From Chrysomallon squamiferum (Eukaryota; Mollusca; Gastropoda; Neomphalida; Peltospiridae), in contig CM022665.1 of assembly GCA_012295275.1 (NCBI GenBank), positions 14,209,976-14,269,975 on the forward strand: a stretch of DNA of 60,000 nt, written 5' to 3'. Positions 1 through 13,170 of the stretch are shown piece after piece. The notes below the pieces were generated by a model, which ran no database searches, was not told the DNA's origin, and saw only the letters and a list, made by a program, of their open reading frames with translations. The translations under genes and the position numbers were made by a program. Each line of letters begins with the position of its first letter. Within the stretch, counting starts at the first letter, position 1.

Positions 1-4
1 ACCA

Positions 5-141
5 CTAGCCGTAGAAATTCACCAACCATGAAGAGACCGCATACAGCTGTAGTAGCATCGTTTTCTTTTCATGAATGAACTCAATATGAACTGGAACCAC
101 AGAACTAGTTACACGCTGGAATACAGGTTGAGTGTTTCTCT
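5..141 (-). CDS. Possible alternative or terminal exon of the lectin gene
   Basis: On the minus strand a good acceptor (TTGTTTTGTCATCAG) is followed by 2 nt and then 44 open codons ending in TAG at 7-5. The 2-nt start fits the phase 1 end of the exon at 17670-17793, giving CRP-E-RNTQPV at the junction. The tail includes VFQRVTSSVVPVHIEF and MLLQLYAVSSWLVNFYG. The stretch has several CpGs (near 8, 39, 59 and 113) in otherwise CpG-poor DNA, as the two certain exons do. If real it would end the protein after a single lectin domain, with no clear membrane segment. The peptide matches nothing I recognise, and the second SUEL domain of EVA-1 is not here, so it could be chance or a mutually exclusive 3' exon. 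An internal GT (TGGTTG/GTGAAT) could also make it an internal exon. Confidence 0.25.
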
Positions 142-1170
142 CTGATGACAAAACAATCATGACTGTGTCTGCCTCATGATTTAGATGAGAGAGAGAGAAA
201 ACAGAGCCTGGTTGGCTGGCAATAAAACTGAGTCAGGGTTGACGACACAAAGCTACAAGTTGTGAAAATCAATCCATCAGATAAAAAGAATGTTTCTTTC
301 TTTCTCCATTTAACTTGATGAGAAAGAAAAAAAAAATTAAAGAATTTATATTTGAATGGTTGATGCTGAGAGCAACACAACAACTGTTGATGATGATGAT
401 GCAGTTGTTGTAATTATAGTTGTTTCAACAAACAACTGAAAAAAAGAAATAAATGTCTTGCTAGTGACAGAAAGTGTAGCACTGTTGGGATGTACCAGGT
501 GAAATGAAACAGATCAATACTCCTTTTTGCTGCTTTCCTATTAACATGCACATGCAACTAGCTATGTAGTGATTGGACAATTCAAACACAAAGACACAGG
601 GTGGGACTTGCCTGGGGGGTCACTCTGTGAGGTGAGAAAAACAGAGAATAAGTGTATACACACTATATGCTGTGTCTTGACCTATTAAATAATGCTGGGT
701 ATATTTAAAACACTACATTTTCATAGCTCATGTTACATAAAAGAACTAAAGGAGAGGTGATCTGGGTATGAAAAAGAATAAGATTTCTAGTGTGAAATAA
801 TGACAAAATCTAAAGGTGTTTTCTGATATAAAATGTTAAAATTTATTTTAAAAAAGTAAAATGTAATCAGCCTTGAAGGAATTTTAGAAATCAGGACTGT
901 AAATATTTATTTCTAACATAAATACATTTTTTTTTTTTTTTTTAATAGTTCATGCATATAGGCATTACTGATACAGTATAAAATTATTTTTAAAATTACA
1001 ATATTATTTTTCTCCTAAAACTGCTAATTTCCTTCTATTCATTCCTTTCACAAAAATTAAAAGTAAAAGATTTATATTTGTATTCTTCTACAATAATAAA
1101 TCAATGTAAGAAGTAAATTTAAGTATTCAGAAAACATGTAGTTTATTTTTCTCATAAATAATAAAACTGC

Positions 1171-1196
1171 ATACATACATACATACATACATACAC
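1171..1196. repeat. (ATAC)n microsatellite
   Basis: About six ATAC units, then a short AC run. Confidence 0.9.
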
Positions 1197-2036
1197 ACAA
1201 AAAAGAGAAGATAAAGAAACAACTTTAAAGAATTATAAATTTATAAACAACAACAAAAACATTCACATCAAGATCTCTTATCTCATTTTATTAACATACA
1301 CAAGCAGCTAATACAAACTAAACAAACATGACTCACCCCACACTCCCACACATTCTGTTTACTCAGAATTACCTACCCCATTTTTCTCCTACTGACATTT
1401 CTTATAACACAACCAATGACTTTCCTTTACATTGGGGATTACACATATAAAATCAATCAACTTGCTTTAATGACCACATCATCTAAATCCATTCTCATCC
1501 CTGATTAATCCTCAGTTCTCATACTGGCTCTGTCTGTAATTTGATTCCTCAAGTAAACAAAAATATCTGTGGGTTTTTATTATTTTTAAATCTGTTTTAT
1601 TTTTATATACTGATGCAGTATGAATGGTTAATTCTTTAATATATTAAACACAATTTCTAATTCAGTCTCTAACAAATAAAAATATTTACGAATGTTATTT
1701 AAATATTTTTTATTAACTATCCCACAGATACACAAACACACTTTCACATCCGTATATTTATATCTGTGTGCATGTATGTATGTATACAATACATGCATTA
1801 ACAATAACTCTAGTAATAAATGTAAACATAATTTCTTAATTTCTCAAAGAGTTAACATTTTAAGTCATAACAAATAAAAATGTAAGTATGTGTCTGTATG
1901 CATGTATCATTTATTTATATATCATCTTTTGAATAAGATACTTACATAGACCTGTACTGAAACTGCATCAATAAAATGTCCACTCCATACACTGGTAAAT
2001 GAAAATAAACTGTAGAAAATATACTATCACTTAGCA

Positions 2037-2225
2037 AGTGATTAATAGTAATAATGACTTGACTGACTAAGGGCTGATTGATTGATTTACTAATTGTTAA
2101 CTGTCCAATAACTACTTATTGAGTGACGGACTCACTGACTAATCACTTTTTGTCTATCTGACCATCCAGCCGACTCATTATTAATAATGACTGAGTGATC
2201 AATGATCAAATCACTAAATAACTGA
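2037..2225. repeat. Degenerate GACTGACTAA/ATTGATTGATT-rich patch
   Basis: Repeated 4-mer-like words (GACTGACTAA, GATTGATTGATT, CTCACTGACTAATCAC, TGACTGAGTGATCAATGATCAA) look like an old tetranucleotide array after decay. Confidence 0.4.
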
Positions 2226-3325
2226 ATATATAAATCCAGAAAAAGTTCCAGAAGTGTTACACAGCATTATCACTGAAAAAATGAATGTATCTATCTAGTG
2301 TGTGAATGTGTGTCTGTATATTTGCAAATAAATGAATGTACAAGACAGATAACAACATGAATATGAATGAACAAATGAATGAATGAATGAATAAAAGAAA
2401 CTACACAGAAAACAATCTATGTAGAAAATAAACTTACAGACAGTACTCTATTAGCTGTTAATGTTTTTGTTTGCACTTTATTACTCATCTTTGACAGGAA
2501 GGTTATAAAACTGCTGACAGGTAAGCTATAAGCTGAGACAATTTGCCTGGTCAGAACACAAACTAATCAAATACTTATTTCAAATGGTAACTCAGTCTGC
2601 CTGACATTTTGCTTCTGGATAAAATCTCCATTAAAGATCGAGACTTGTCTAATAACGTGACTAATATTTCTCAGAATATTCCAGAAATAAGCAGAAGAAT
2701 ATTTAGTTCATCATCTGGGATTTATAATATTTTCTTTTCTCTGCATTCTGCTGCAGCAGAGTTATATTTGATAAAAACCATAAGTGAAGGCACTGAGATC
2801 CTATGAAAATATCCAAGATGGATGCTAAAATCATATGGTATTTATGATGCAAGCAAAATAGTTTTCTTTTCTATATTGTAATGATGATAATACCATATTT
2901 ATTTTCTTATTCATGAAATAAATACTTAGTAAATTATAAATATTGTTTGTGATGTTTAAGATGGATGCCAAATCATATTTATAATAAATACATATATTTT
3001 ACATCTTACTTTTCTGTATTTGCTTTTTAATATTGTTGTTATTAAAACTTTTGTTATCTCTAAACTTATTTAACTGTGATTGTAACAAATATAACAAAAA
3101 TATTTTCTATTCATTGCAGTTCACTTTATTGAGTAGCATCAGATCATTTAAAGTGTACTAAATCTTTCAAAATGTGGTTATATCCATTAAAGGTTCAAGC
3201 CAGCCTGTCCTGTACACACACAATTTATGAGAAATGTAGTTAATGTGAATTAGTTAAGATTGAAAAGACAGAAGTATAGTGATCAAACATCACCCCAACC
3301 AGCGCTGAGCAAGAGAATGTATCAG

Positions 3326-3384
3326 GATTTGATCTCAGAACCAACAAATCTTAAAACTGACAGTTTTATCACTGCACCACTGAT
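3326..3384 (-). repeat. tRNA-like head of a SINE-type repeat
   Basis: On the minus strand there is an A-box-like TGGTGCAGTGATA (3379-3367), and about 30 bp later a B-box match GATCAAATC (3334-3326). The spacing is tRNA-like, but the sequence cannot fold as a good tRNA, so I read it as a tRNA-derived SINE remnant. It is oriented with the lectin gene. Confidence 0.45.
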
Positions 3385-4285
3385 AATGATGTTAATTACA
3401 GAACAGTGTAATTTGCTATTGCCTGGCTGGACTAGTCAAGTTACAGTCCAGTGTTGGTGGGGATGAGTACACTATTTCACCATTTAACAAAACACAAAGC
3501 TAATCTATTTAACACCATCATGTCTGCTGAAATATGGAGAACAGAACTACGTAATGCAGAGATAAAGTATAGTCAATTTGTTATTCATCTGCTTAGTAAA
3601 ATTTATAAACAAATGTTTAATGACACCTCTACATGTTTTTATATTGACTGTTACTGATATTAAACCTTTGAACCCTGACATGTATAATGAGAACAGCTCA
3701 ACCCTGGCTCCAAAGTGTCAAATACACAATTTTGCACAAGAGTTTATACAATTTATAAAACTGATTGGTTAAAATAAATGGAAGGAATTCCTTTTTTAAC
3801 ACCCAGCATGGTGGTATTGCCACTAACGAGGCCAGCTGGGTTGTGAGGGTTAATGGAATAGAGAGGAAAGCCACTCTCAAGCAATATTTTACATAACACT
3901 GAAATACATAATAAAGTACATTTACTTTGATAAGACAGATAGCAGTTTGGGGAAATGAAAAAGAGCAAAGATGTCACAATGTGTAAACTGAGGAGGATAG
4001 ATCCTGAAACCCATTGTTCCTCAGGTCATCATTCAGTTACTGAATCAAAGTGTGAACTTGTTTAATAAAAACAGTAATAATCTTGTTTGTTTTCTTTCCA
4101 TTTTGGGATTTTTGTTTTAATTTCCTGGTCTTTGACTTCTATCATTTTTCTTTGTCATTATAAGTTAATATAAAACAGAGAATGAATAATATGTTTTCAT
4201 ATTATCTAAAGCCTGTGGATAATCAAGGAATTTTTTTTTTCATGCAGTTCCAAGCAATGGAAGTTTTTCAGTAAAAAGAAAATGG

Positions 4286-4304
4286 ACACACACACACACA
4301 CACA
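4286..4304. repeat. (AC)n microsatellite
   Basis: Nine to ten AC units. Confidence 0.9.
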
Positions 4305-4730
4305 GATGATTAAAACCAAAAGTGTGGAACACTTCTGAAAATATTCAAGATGACTGCCAAATCATATATATTTGTAGCATATATATATATGTTTTAGTCA
4401 GTCTGTTTCTCAGTACTGCACAAAATGGTGGCTCTGATCTGACAGATCTGGCTACAAGAAACTGAAGTTAATAATGTGATTAGTCTTCTGACACAAATAC
4501 TACATCAAGATCAAGCTGAGAACTGGAAATGAATCCCACAGTGCAACAGACTATCGTCTGGCAATACTGTAAATGTCATCAGACTCATCGATATTGTATA
4601 TCTCTGTAACCAGTCAAATGTTGAACTGGTCACCAATCACAAACAACAGAGCAAATCAATACTTGTCTTGCAGGCTCAATCAATCAATACTTATATTACA
4701 GATTCACATAGTAAACACCTGTGTTACAAT

Positions 4731-5015
4731 ACTTATGTTACAGTTTCACTATTCCATACTTATGTTAAAGTTACATTATTCAATATTTACATTACAGCCA
4801 CACTATATAATGCTTAAGTTACAGTCTCAGCCAATCAATACTTATGTTACAGTCTCAGCCAATCAATACTTATGTTACAGTTTCACTATTCCATACTTAT
4901 GTTAAAGTTACATTATTCAATATTTACATTACAGCCACACTATATAATGCTTAAGTTACAGTCTCAGCCAATCAATACTTATGTTACAGTTTCAGCCAAT
5001 CAGTACTTATGTTAA
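4731..5015. repeat. 137-bp tandem repeat, two copies plus start of a third
   Basis: The word ACTTATGTTA recurs at 4731, 4868 and 5005, exactly 137 bp apart. The two full units are nearly identical. Each is itself built from about five degenerate units of 27-28 bp of the type AATACTTATGTTACAGT. Looser copies of the short unit extend back to about 4655. Confidence 0.85.
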
Positions 5016-5610
5016 GGATGCTTAAAAATGTTTTCTTATTTTCAAATATTTTCTTTCGATATTTTGAATTATTTCTTAATATTGGTGAATGCTTCGGATT
5101 TTTAAAATAGGTTTTGCCAGAACTATATCTTTATGCATCTGCTTAACAAAATTTCTTTTATTGGTATGTTCTTAGCATGTTTTTTTAAATGTGTTTGATA
5201 ACAAAATATTTTCAAATATTTTCAGTTTAAAATCAAAATACGTAAGAATTAATTATCACTTTATATAAAATATAATAAAATCAAAAATTTTTGCTAAAAT
5301 GATTATTCAATAAAATATTGCATTTCCTTACAGAAAACACTAAAACACTGCATGTCATGCATGAATATTACAAAAGAGATATGATTTGAAATTATGTCTA
5401 TAGCTATCATCCTAAAAGGTAAAACAAAAAAAAGGTTGAGAAAGAAAAAAAAAGAAAGAGAACAAAACAGAAAACATGAAAATAAAGCAAAATGCACACA
5501 GTTGTAAGAATCACCAAAAATATATCCAGTTCCAGTTCCTATCAGGAAAACAAAATTTTACAAAATGCAATCAAATTTAAAACTGCAACATATTAGCAAA
5601 ACCAAATGTG

Positions 5611-5617
5611 AAATAAA

Positions 5618-5703
<86 letters not shown>

Positions 5704-5715
5704 TAAATAAATAAA
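5611..5715. repeat. Compound (AAAT)n(AAT)n microsatellite
   Basis: AAAT units flank about 24 AAT units. The long isoleucine reading on the minus strand is an artefact of it. Confidence 0.95.
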
Positions 5716-6350
5716 TGAATAAATAAGTAAATAAATATAAAAATGAAAATCTGATCTACAATGTCTGCTACTATAAAATAATCTGAACTGTAATTGTGTT
5801 GGAGAGGTTAGCTGCCAGTAATGAGAGGGACCAAACTGCAGTGTCAATAAAGAGAGGATTAAGCTAGTTACACAGATATGTGGCCCATCACCAATCAATA
5901 TCCCGATCTGCCCACTGGGACCAGCACTTTAAAATGATGGCCAGTATTGATGGCTGAAACTGCATCACAATGACCATAACTTGTCAGAATGGTCCAAGCA
6001 TGGTCATTCATCAATCACTATAGCAACTCATTCTTAGCAATAAGCTGCAGAATTGACATTATAAATAACCACAACACAATGGCCGCCATATTGTAAATGA
6101 CAGTTAATCAAATGAAACCAAATGCCAAACATTTCCAATTCATGGACTCATTTTATGTTATGTTTTAATTGATTTATTTAAAAATAAATCTCTCTTCATA
6201 AAGATTAGCAGATTTCATATGTCTCTTGTATGTTATTATTTATATCCATTTAAATTATTGATTGTCTGAGGATTTTGTTTTTATTATAATTTTGTAAATA
6301 CTGGTATTTATTGTTCTGCTATCATTTACATATATGTATTATATATACAA

Positions 6351-6376
<26 letters not shown>
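6351..6376. repeat. (AT)n microsatellite
   Basis: About 13 AT units. A second AT tract lies at 6973-6994. Confidence 0.9.
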
Positions 6377-6384
<8 letters not shown>

Positions 6385-7070
6385 GTACATAGTGACATGT
6401 ACATACACGCAGACAGACAGACAGGCAAAATTTAATCATATTTGGTTAAAATTATCAATAACAGTTTAATCAAATTAGCATTTTAAAGCTTTCCAAATCT
6501 AATCAGACTAAAAGAATAACAGCATCAGAAATAATGAGAATGAGTTTCACGAAGATCACTTATGAAATATTAATTACATCATTTATAGATTACTGAGAAC
6601 TGGATATAAAATTAGGTTAAACTGATGCCACTTAATGGTTAAACAAACAAAACAGTTATTATTAAGAAGAGTCACAGTTAGATGCTTGGCCTCCTTTTCT
6701 GGTATTTATCTTTTAAATCTTGCATCTGTACTGTTTAAATTATGACAGTACAGTACGTACCAAAATATTATGAGCATTATTCTAGAACAGCAAATGAACT
6801 ACAGTTACTACAAACATGGAAATAAGTTCTTCATCACAGAAACTGTCCAGTACAAATTTATTATTTCTTAAACTTTGATAGTTAATATTATTAATAAAAT
6901 ATAACTAATACTGACATACTTATTATAATTTATTTCAATATTCTGTCTGTGTATGTGCATGTCACTGTGTACATATATATATATATATATATATACACAT
7001 TTGTGTATGTTTATATTTGCATTTTTGTTTCTATTTTCCTCTTAATGTTTCTATGCAATTATAACACAAA

Positions 7071-7152
7071 CACAGATGCTGTCATTATTTATAATACCTT
7101 TGTATCTGTTTCCAGTAAAGTATCACATGTAAATGTCTCCTGCTGTGTGTAT
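7071..7152 (+). repeat. Dispersed repeat, copy 1
   Basis: Shares the exact 20-mer GATGCTGTCATTATTTATAA, a following TTTGT..TGTTTCCA block and CTGCTGTGTGTAT with the copy at 12338-12420. About 80 bp, direct orientation, roughly 5.3 kb apart. Confidence 0.7.
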
Positions 7153-10100
7153 GAAGAGGTTGTATTGGGTAATGTAAGTGTGGCAGTCCTCTCTCTCCGA
7201 TATTAATCATTGATTACAATGCAGAGAGGACTGCTGTTTTTGCACATTAAACAATACATCTCTCCAGAGTCTGCACAATCTAATTTAAAATTTATTATAT
7301 ACTAAAACAAAACTGAAAAAAAGAAAATAATAATAACAATACGTATGAATAATTCTAATTAGCTCTGAGGGTTTAATTTCAGACAGACATTATTTAAAAT
7401 TAAATTATGAAGCTTAAATATAATTTTCAAATAATCTAGACTTTATGTATGATATAAATAAGTATTTATTTTTGAAATATTTAAAATGTTATGATTATAT
7501 TAATAACATCAGTAATACTACTACTACTACAAAAGACCAATAATAAAAACAATAAACAAGAATAAAACAAACACAACAACGAGTAGAAGAAAAACAAAAT
7601 GAGAATAACAACAATGTAAGAATTCATAGCAAAATAAATTTTAACCTCAACAATAATAACAGCAATAATAATAACACCACCATCAACAACAGTTAAAAAA
7701 TAACAGTTCAGTTTATATTCATATTCAAAACTTTCATCTCTTTCTGTCTGACAAAACTCATCAGACACACAACCTGATAACTTGGAGATTGTTAAATAAA
7801 ACATTCATAAGCACACAATGAGACATCATCGCTCCAGCCAAAGGCAAATATTTTTAAAAACCACTGACATAAGGGCAATTATTCTTTAGTTATCTAATCA
7901 CAAACCAGCAGTATTTTCATTGTGAATGGGTGGTAAAAATCAATGCAAATTGGATAAAATCCATGTATGAGCAATTCTTTACCAGACAAGCTGCCTGTGT
8001 TTGGTTACAAAATGGCCCATAATACATCAAAGGGTAACATTGTTAACATATGTGAATCCAGACATGATGAATTGATTATAAGAACAACTATAGTAAAGAA
8101 TTTTCAGACTAAAACTGGCTGTAACAATATTATAGTAAATAAACCACTGGCCTAAACATAGCCACAATAATATAGCATTATTAGCCTAAAATCAGTAGTA
8201 ATATAATATTCAGATCTTCACATCAAAATGGCTAAAACATGTTTTCCATGGGCATTGTATCTTATGTTCAACTATTAATATCTGTTCTAAAATTCAATTT
8301 TCATTAGACTGAGATTTCAATATGTCTGCCATAATTAGAAATTCTAAATCTGATATTAACTTTAAGAATAAAACATATACTGTGATAGGTAGAAGACCCT
8401 AAACTTTAATACTTTCTGATTTTAACTTCAAAATTCAATGTGCCTTCGCTGAGCATTTTGCCTATGTCTATTATCCAATTCCTATCTTAATGTCATTATC
8501 TTTTAAAACAATTTGTATTCACACATCTTAATTAAACTGAAAAGTTAAAGCAGAATGCTCTAAGCTTTACTTTGAGACAGATATTAAGCTTATTGTTAAA
8601 GTAATATAAGTCAGAGATTTCACCAGCTGCCAAAGTCTATTATAAATCCATGTTAATTTGATAGAGTATACTAACAGTAGACAAGTATATCTGTTTACCA
8701 CTGACTAAACATTTTTCTAAGTGAGACATAAACAAACAAGTCTATCAAGATCTAGTCATCTTCTTTGTTCTTGTTACTGCAGTAAACACACATATCATTC
8801 TTCCTGAATCCAGAACTCACCAGAAAGAGCAGGTGGCCAAATGATTCTATTCTTGGTCTCATGCTCATAAAACATTGATAGAGTCCAGATTTAAAGGCTT
8901 AGAGACAGTTTTAGCAAGAGATTGTCCTATTCAAATCAAAGGCTTAGCGGTGTCAGTGATAATGTAAGGAACAGAAAGGATAAATTTGAGTTGATCTGTT
9001 AGTTAATGCAAGACATGATGTCCAGAACAGAATGATAAGATTGTATCGTCACATTTTTTCTACACTTAGAGCAGGTGCAAACATATTTGACACCAATAGC
9101 AGAGACTTAAAAGTGCATGATGAACTAAGGAAATGAATGGAAATGAATGGAAATCTCACCTTGTGAAGAGTTACTTACTCTTTTTTGGTTAATAGCAAGG
9201 GATTTTTTGTATGTACTTCCTATAGGAAATCTTTAATAAATTGTACAGTCGTTACTGGGGTTATTTCCCATAGATATAACATGAACATAAGGAACTGTGT
9301 ACTCTGAGTACATCCTTAGACATTTACATCACAGTAAATGTGAATCATTCCATTTTATTGAACTTTATTCACTATTACCACACTTTTAAATGCTAGTGCC
9401 ATTTGACTCAAGATCCTGATGCCTTTAATGACTAAAGATGGTTTTCAAAGAGGTTTCGACCTTTAGTGATCCTAGATGTCGGAGCATGTAGCAACCACAG
9501 ATATCTGTGTCTTGATAATAATCAAGTTTACCTACTGCACTAAGCCAGTTCAGCATATGAGGAAATCAGTGATGTGTAAAACTGAGTATTAAATAAATTT
9601 ACAGTTCAGTGATTTTGAAATGAAATCATATAAGAAAGAAAATGCACTATCTTCATACCTGAATCAATTCAGCAGAAATGTTTCACATATTTGTAGGAAA
9701 TACTTGATATGACCTTCTGATACATTACCAACAAAATGATACTCCTCCTACTTCTGCTACTTATACAACTACTACTACCCACACTACTATTATCAATACT
9801 ACTACTACTAATTTATTTCTATTAAATCACTACTGATATTAATGCTACTTCTACTACAACTGCATCAAAACATAATACATGTTATAATAATGATGATAAT
9901 ATTAACAACAACAATAAAACAAAATAAATAAGCAAACAATGTTCTGAAAAAATAAACTCATTTGCTAGGAAACAAAATGCAAGATCAAAGAATATTTCTG
10001 GTTATCCAGATAAATAATTGTAATATAGCTGACTGACAAAAAATGAATCATATGATGTAGAAAAATTAAAGACATTTCTCATTTCAAATCAAGTATCATG

Positions 10101-12337
10101 GCTCATTTCACTTGTCACTTAAAAAGCAGAATCACCAAACATGAGATTTTTGTATCAAACTGAACTTGAACGGAAACAAATAAGTGGCTGTCTTTAAAAA
10201 ATAATAATAAAAAATGATAATCCATAAAAATAATTTAAAAAAAAAAAAAAAAAAGGATAAAAATTATTTTGATGTCTTTGTATTTTAGTTTTTTCATTTT
10301 AAGTACATTTTCTGATATTTTCACAGTTATTAACTTTGTACTAATAAATGAAAAACAGAAAGAAAAAAGAAAGGAATAAATAATAATAATAATAAATAAA
10401 GAGCAAAAACCCAAAGTGTAGTAAAGAAAATTATAAATGTGCATGGTACTAGAAATAATAATAATAATTTTGAAAAAATTAAATACCAACATGTGATAAA
10501 TTTTTTTTTAAATATCTAAGAATGAAAAGAAAAACATTTAAATTAAAAATGAAATAGAATCTCGATTTTGTTATAAAATACACATCTGTAAATTAAAATT
10601 ATATATTTCAAACATGTTAAAATAATTTATTATCAATAGTTTTCAGTTAAATTGTTATCAGTTGTTCTCTGCATTTCAAACTTGTCTTTCAACAAACACA
10701 TAAATAATTTTCCAGATGTGTTAAAAAGAAAGTCTTTTATTTGAAACACAAGATTAATTTTATCACCTGTTAACAGCTTTTGACCTTTTCAAGCCACAAT
10801 GTTTAAAAGAAAGAACACATTTCCCAGCAGGGGCAGATACAGGTTTCAGAAAAGAGGGTGGCACTTTCAATATGCTGGATATAACTTTTAAGATAACACA
10901 CAGTTAATTATTGTAAAGAAAATCTTTCAAAAGTAAAATGAGTTTGCAAGATGCACAAAAATTGGTTTAACAAAAGACAAATTTGGAAAAAGTATTAAAC
11001 TATCATTTTGATTATGACTTTCATGATAGAACACATTTTATCATAAAAAAAAGAGATAATTTCTTGTCAATAAATGATGGGATGGCATCAGCCAGGTGTA
11101 CTCCTCGTGCCTCCCCCCACACACACCAGCTGATCTGTGCTTGGTCAGAACTATGTCTCCTGAAGAATTTAAGAAAACATGTTTTTGATCTGGCTACAAG
11201 TTTTGAGTTTCTGATGTATGTAAAGATGTTTGGTGTTAATGTCTACTGCAGTCTCAAAGGTGATGGGCAGACATGATTGATATGTAGAATGATTCCTACA
11301 GGAAAACAAAGAGACAGGCTGGTTTTGAATGGAATGATTTTGAATGTTAGCAAATGTGAATAAATTATTCTTTGAAGATGATTTTAAACTGTTGATAAAA
11401 ACATAATTTTACAATTTATATTACCAGTATTATTAGTCATTTATCACTATATTGGCAAAATTTTACATATATCATTCAGTATTGACATATTTACATAATA
11501 CAGAATAACTGAACTGAATCAATGCATACAATTTGTGTCAGTACATTTTATCCAAAAATAAAAACTGTGTCATTTACATTAGGTAAATTTTATACAGTCA
11601 TTCCATGCCTGTATTAGTCCTTGATTGCAATTTGCCAGTAATTACTAAAGATACCTAACCTTCCAGAAACACATTAATATATTTTATACAACCTTGTCAT
11701 GATTATTCAGGCATTATAATGATTAATTCATGATTATTACATTAAATTCATAATTATGTCTTATAAGTCATAAATGGTAGAGGTTTTGCATTCTATTCCA
11801 AAGGTGGAATATTTACATATACCACATATTTATAAGTCCGGTCCCTTACATAGGAAAACAATCAGTCTTTCAACTTTAGCTTATTTATAAGATTATCTAT
11901 TTTATGAAATAAAAAGATGATATATTTTTACTAAATGATAATAAACATTTCACTTTTATGTGAACAACATTTAAACTTTAATGATAAAACCATATCCTAT
12001 CACCTTATTCTTATTCCAGAAATAAAGTTTGTCCTTTCAGCTTTTACTATGTTTGTGTCATTACTCTAACAAACATAACATGTACGTTAGCTTATTGTGC
12101 TGAATTCTCTGCTTAACAAATGAAAAATATTGTGATGTACAAAACTAATCAGTTTATAACTGAAATTATGTGTTATCAGATTTTAATCATTTAGCTTGTC
12201 TTTATTTCAAAATCAATTTTTGAAATATGCCTGTCATGGCTCCTTTAAGATTAGTGCCATGTTTGAAATCATTGTAACAAAGTTAATTCAAAATAAATAT
12301 GAAAAACAGAGAAATAACAGAGAAATAATGAGCATAA

Positions 12338-12420
12338 ACATGGATGCTGTCATTATTTATAACACTTTATTTTTGTTTCCATTCATATGTCATGTGTTAA
12401 TGGCTGCCTGCTGTGTACAT
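12338..12420 (+). repeat. Dispersed repeat, copy 2
   Basis: Partner of 7071-7152: the same 20-mer core at 12343-12362, then TTTTGTTTCCA, and CCTGCTGTGTACAT at the end. The surrounding DNA is not alike, which argues for a short interspersed repeat over a recent tandem duplication. Confidence 0.7.
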
Positions 12421-13170
12421 AAATGACAAGGATGTGTAACCCAGATAATTTATTTGTATTCTTAGATAGGTCAAAAGTTTGTGGTTTTTAACTGTATTAT
12501 GTTACCAACCCCTGAATAAATACATTATATTAAATGAATGCTGCAACGTATATAATTTCATGCTGTTTCTTTTTTCTTTTTTTTTTATAATTTAGAAAAA
12601 TAAGTGTCATTATTTCAGCTGAGAATAAATGAAAAAACACATAAATAATATAACATGCAAGGTAAATGTATAAATTATAAATGAGGTGTGGTATATATTT
12701 TTATGCAGAAAGAATTGTCATTTACCTTTTTTTTTATTATTGTTATCTTTCTCTCACTCTTTTTTATTCTTTTTTTCCTTTTTTTTTTACTGGATTGATT
12801 CTGATATTATATATACAGCATTAATTAGTTTTGTCTAACTAATTCCACTTTTTTTGAGAAATAATAAATAAACTCTAAAAAGAATAATACTGATTCAGTA
12901 TAATGTAAAGATGGATTTAGAAATTTTGTTGAATATATCTTCCAACTGAACCCCCCACCTTATAAGCAGGACTGGATTTTCTCCTGGCATATCCTGTGAG
13001 ACATCTGACTACATCTGAAGTTGTTTTTACTAATTCCTGTTCTGTCTGGTACCTATAACTTAAAACAACAATTATCTCTACTAAGGAAATGTCACCTTGA
13101 TCTAAGCTTTACCATCTTGTCTTTGTTCTAGCAGGAATCAATTTCATCTTACTGCAATTTCTATCTGAAG

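Noticed and set aside
3185-3205. tRNA gene suggested by GGTTCAAGCC
   Set aside because: B-box-like word only; no A-box or foldable arms upstream.
5593-5898. 101-codon minus-strand ORF with a long isoleucine run
   Set aside because: It is a translation of the (AAT)n microsatellite with unrelated flanks; no protein family features.
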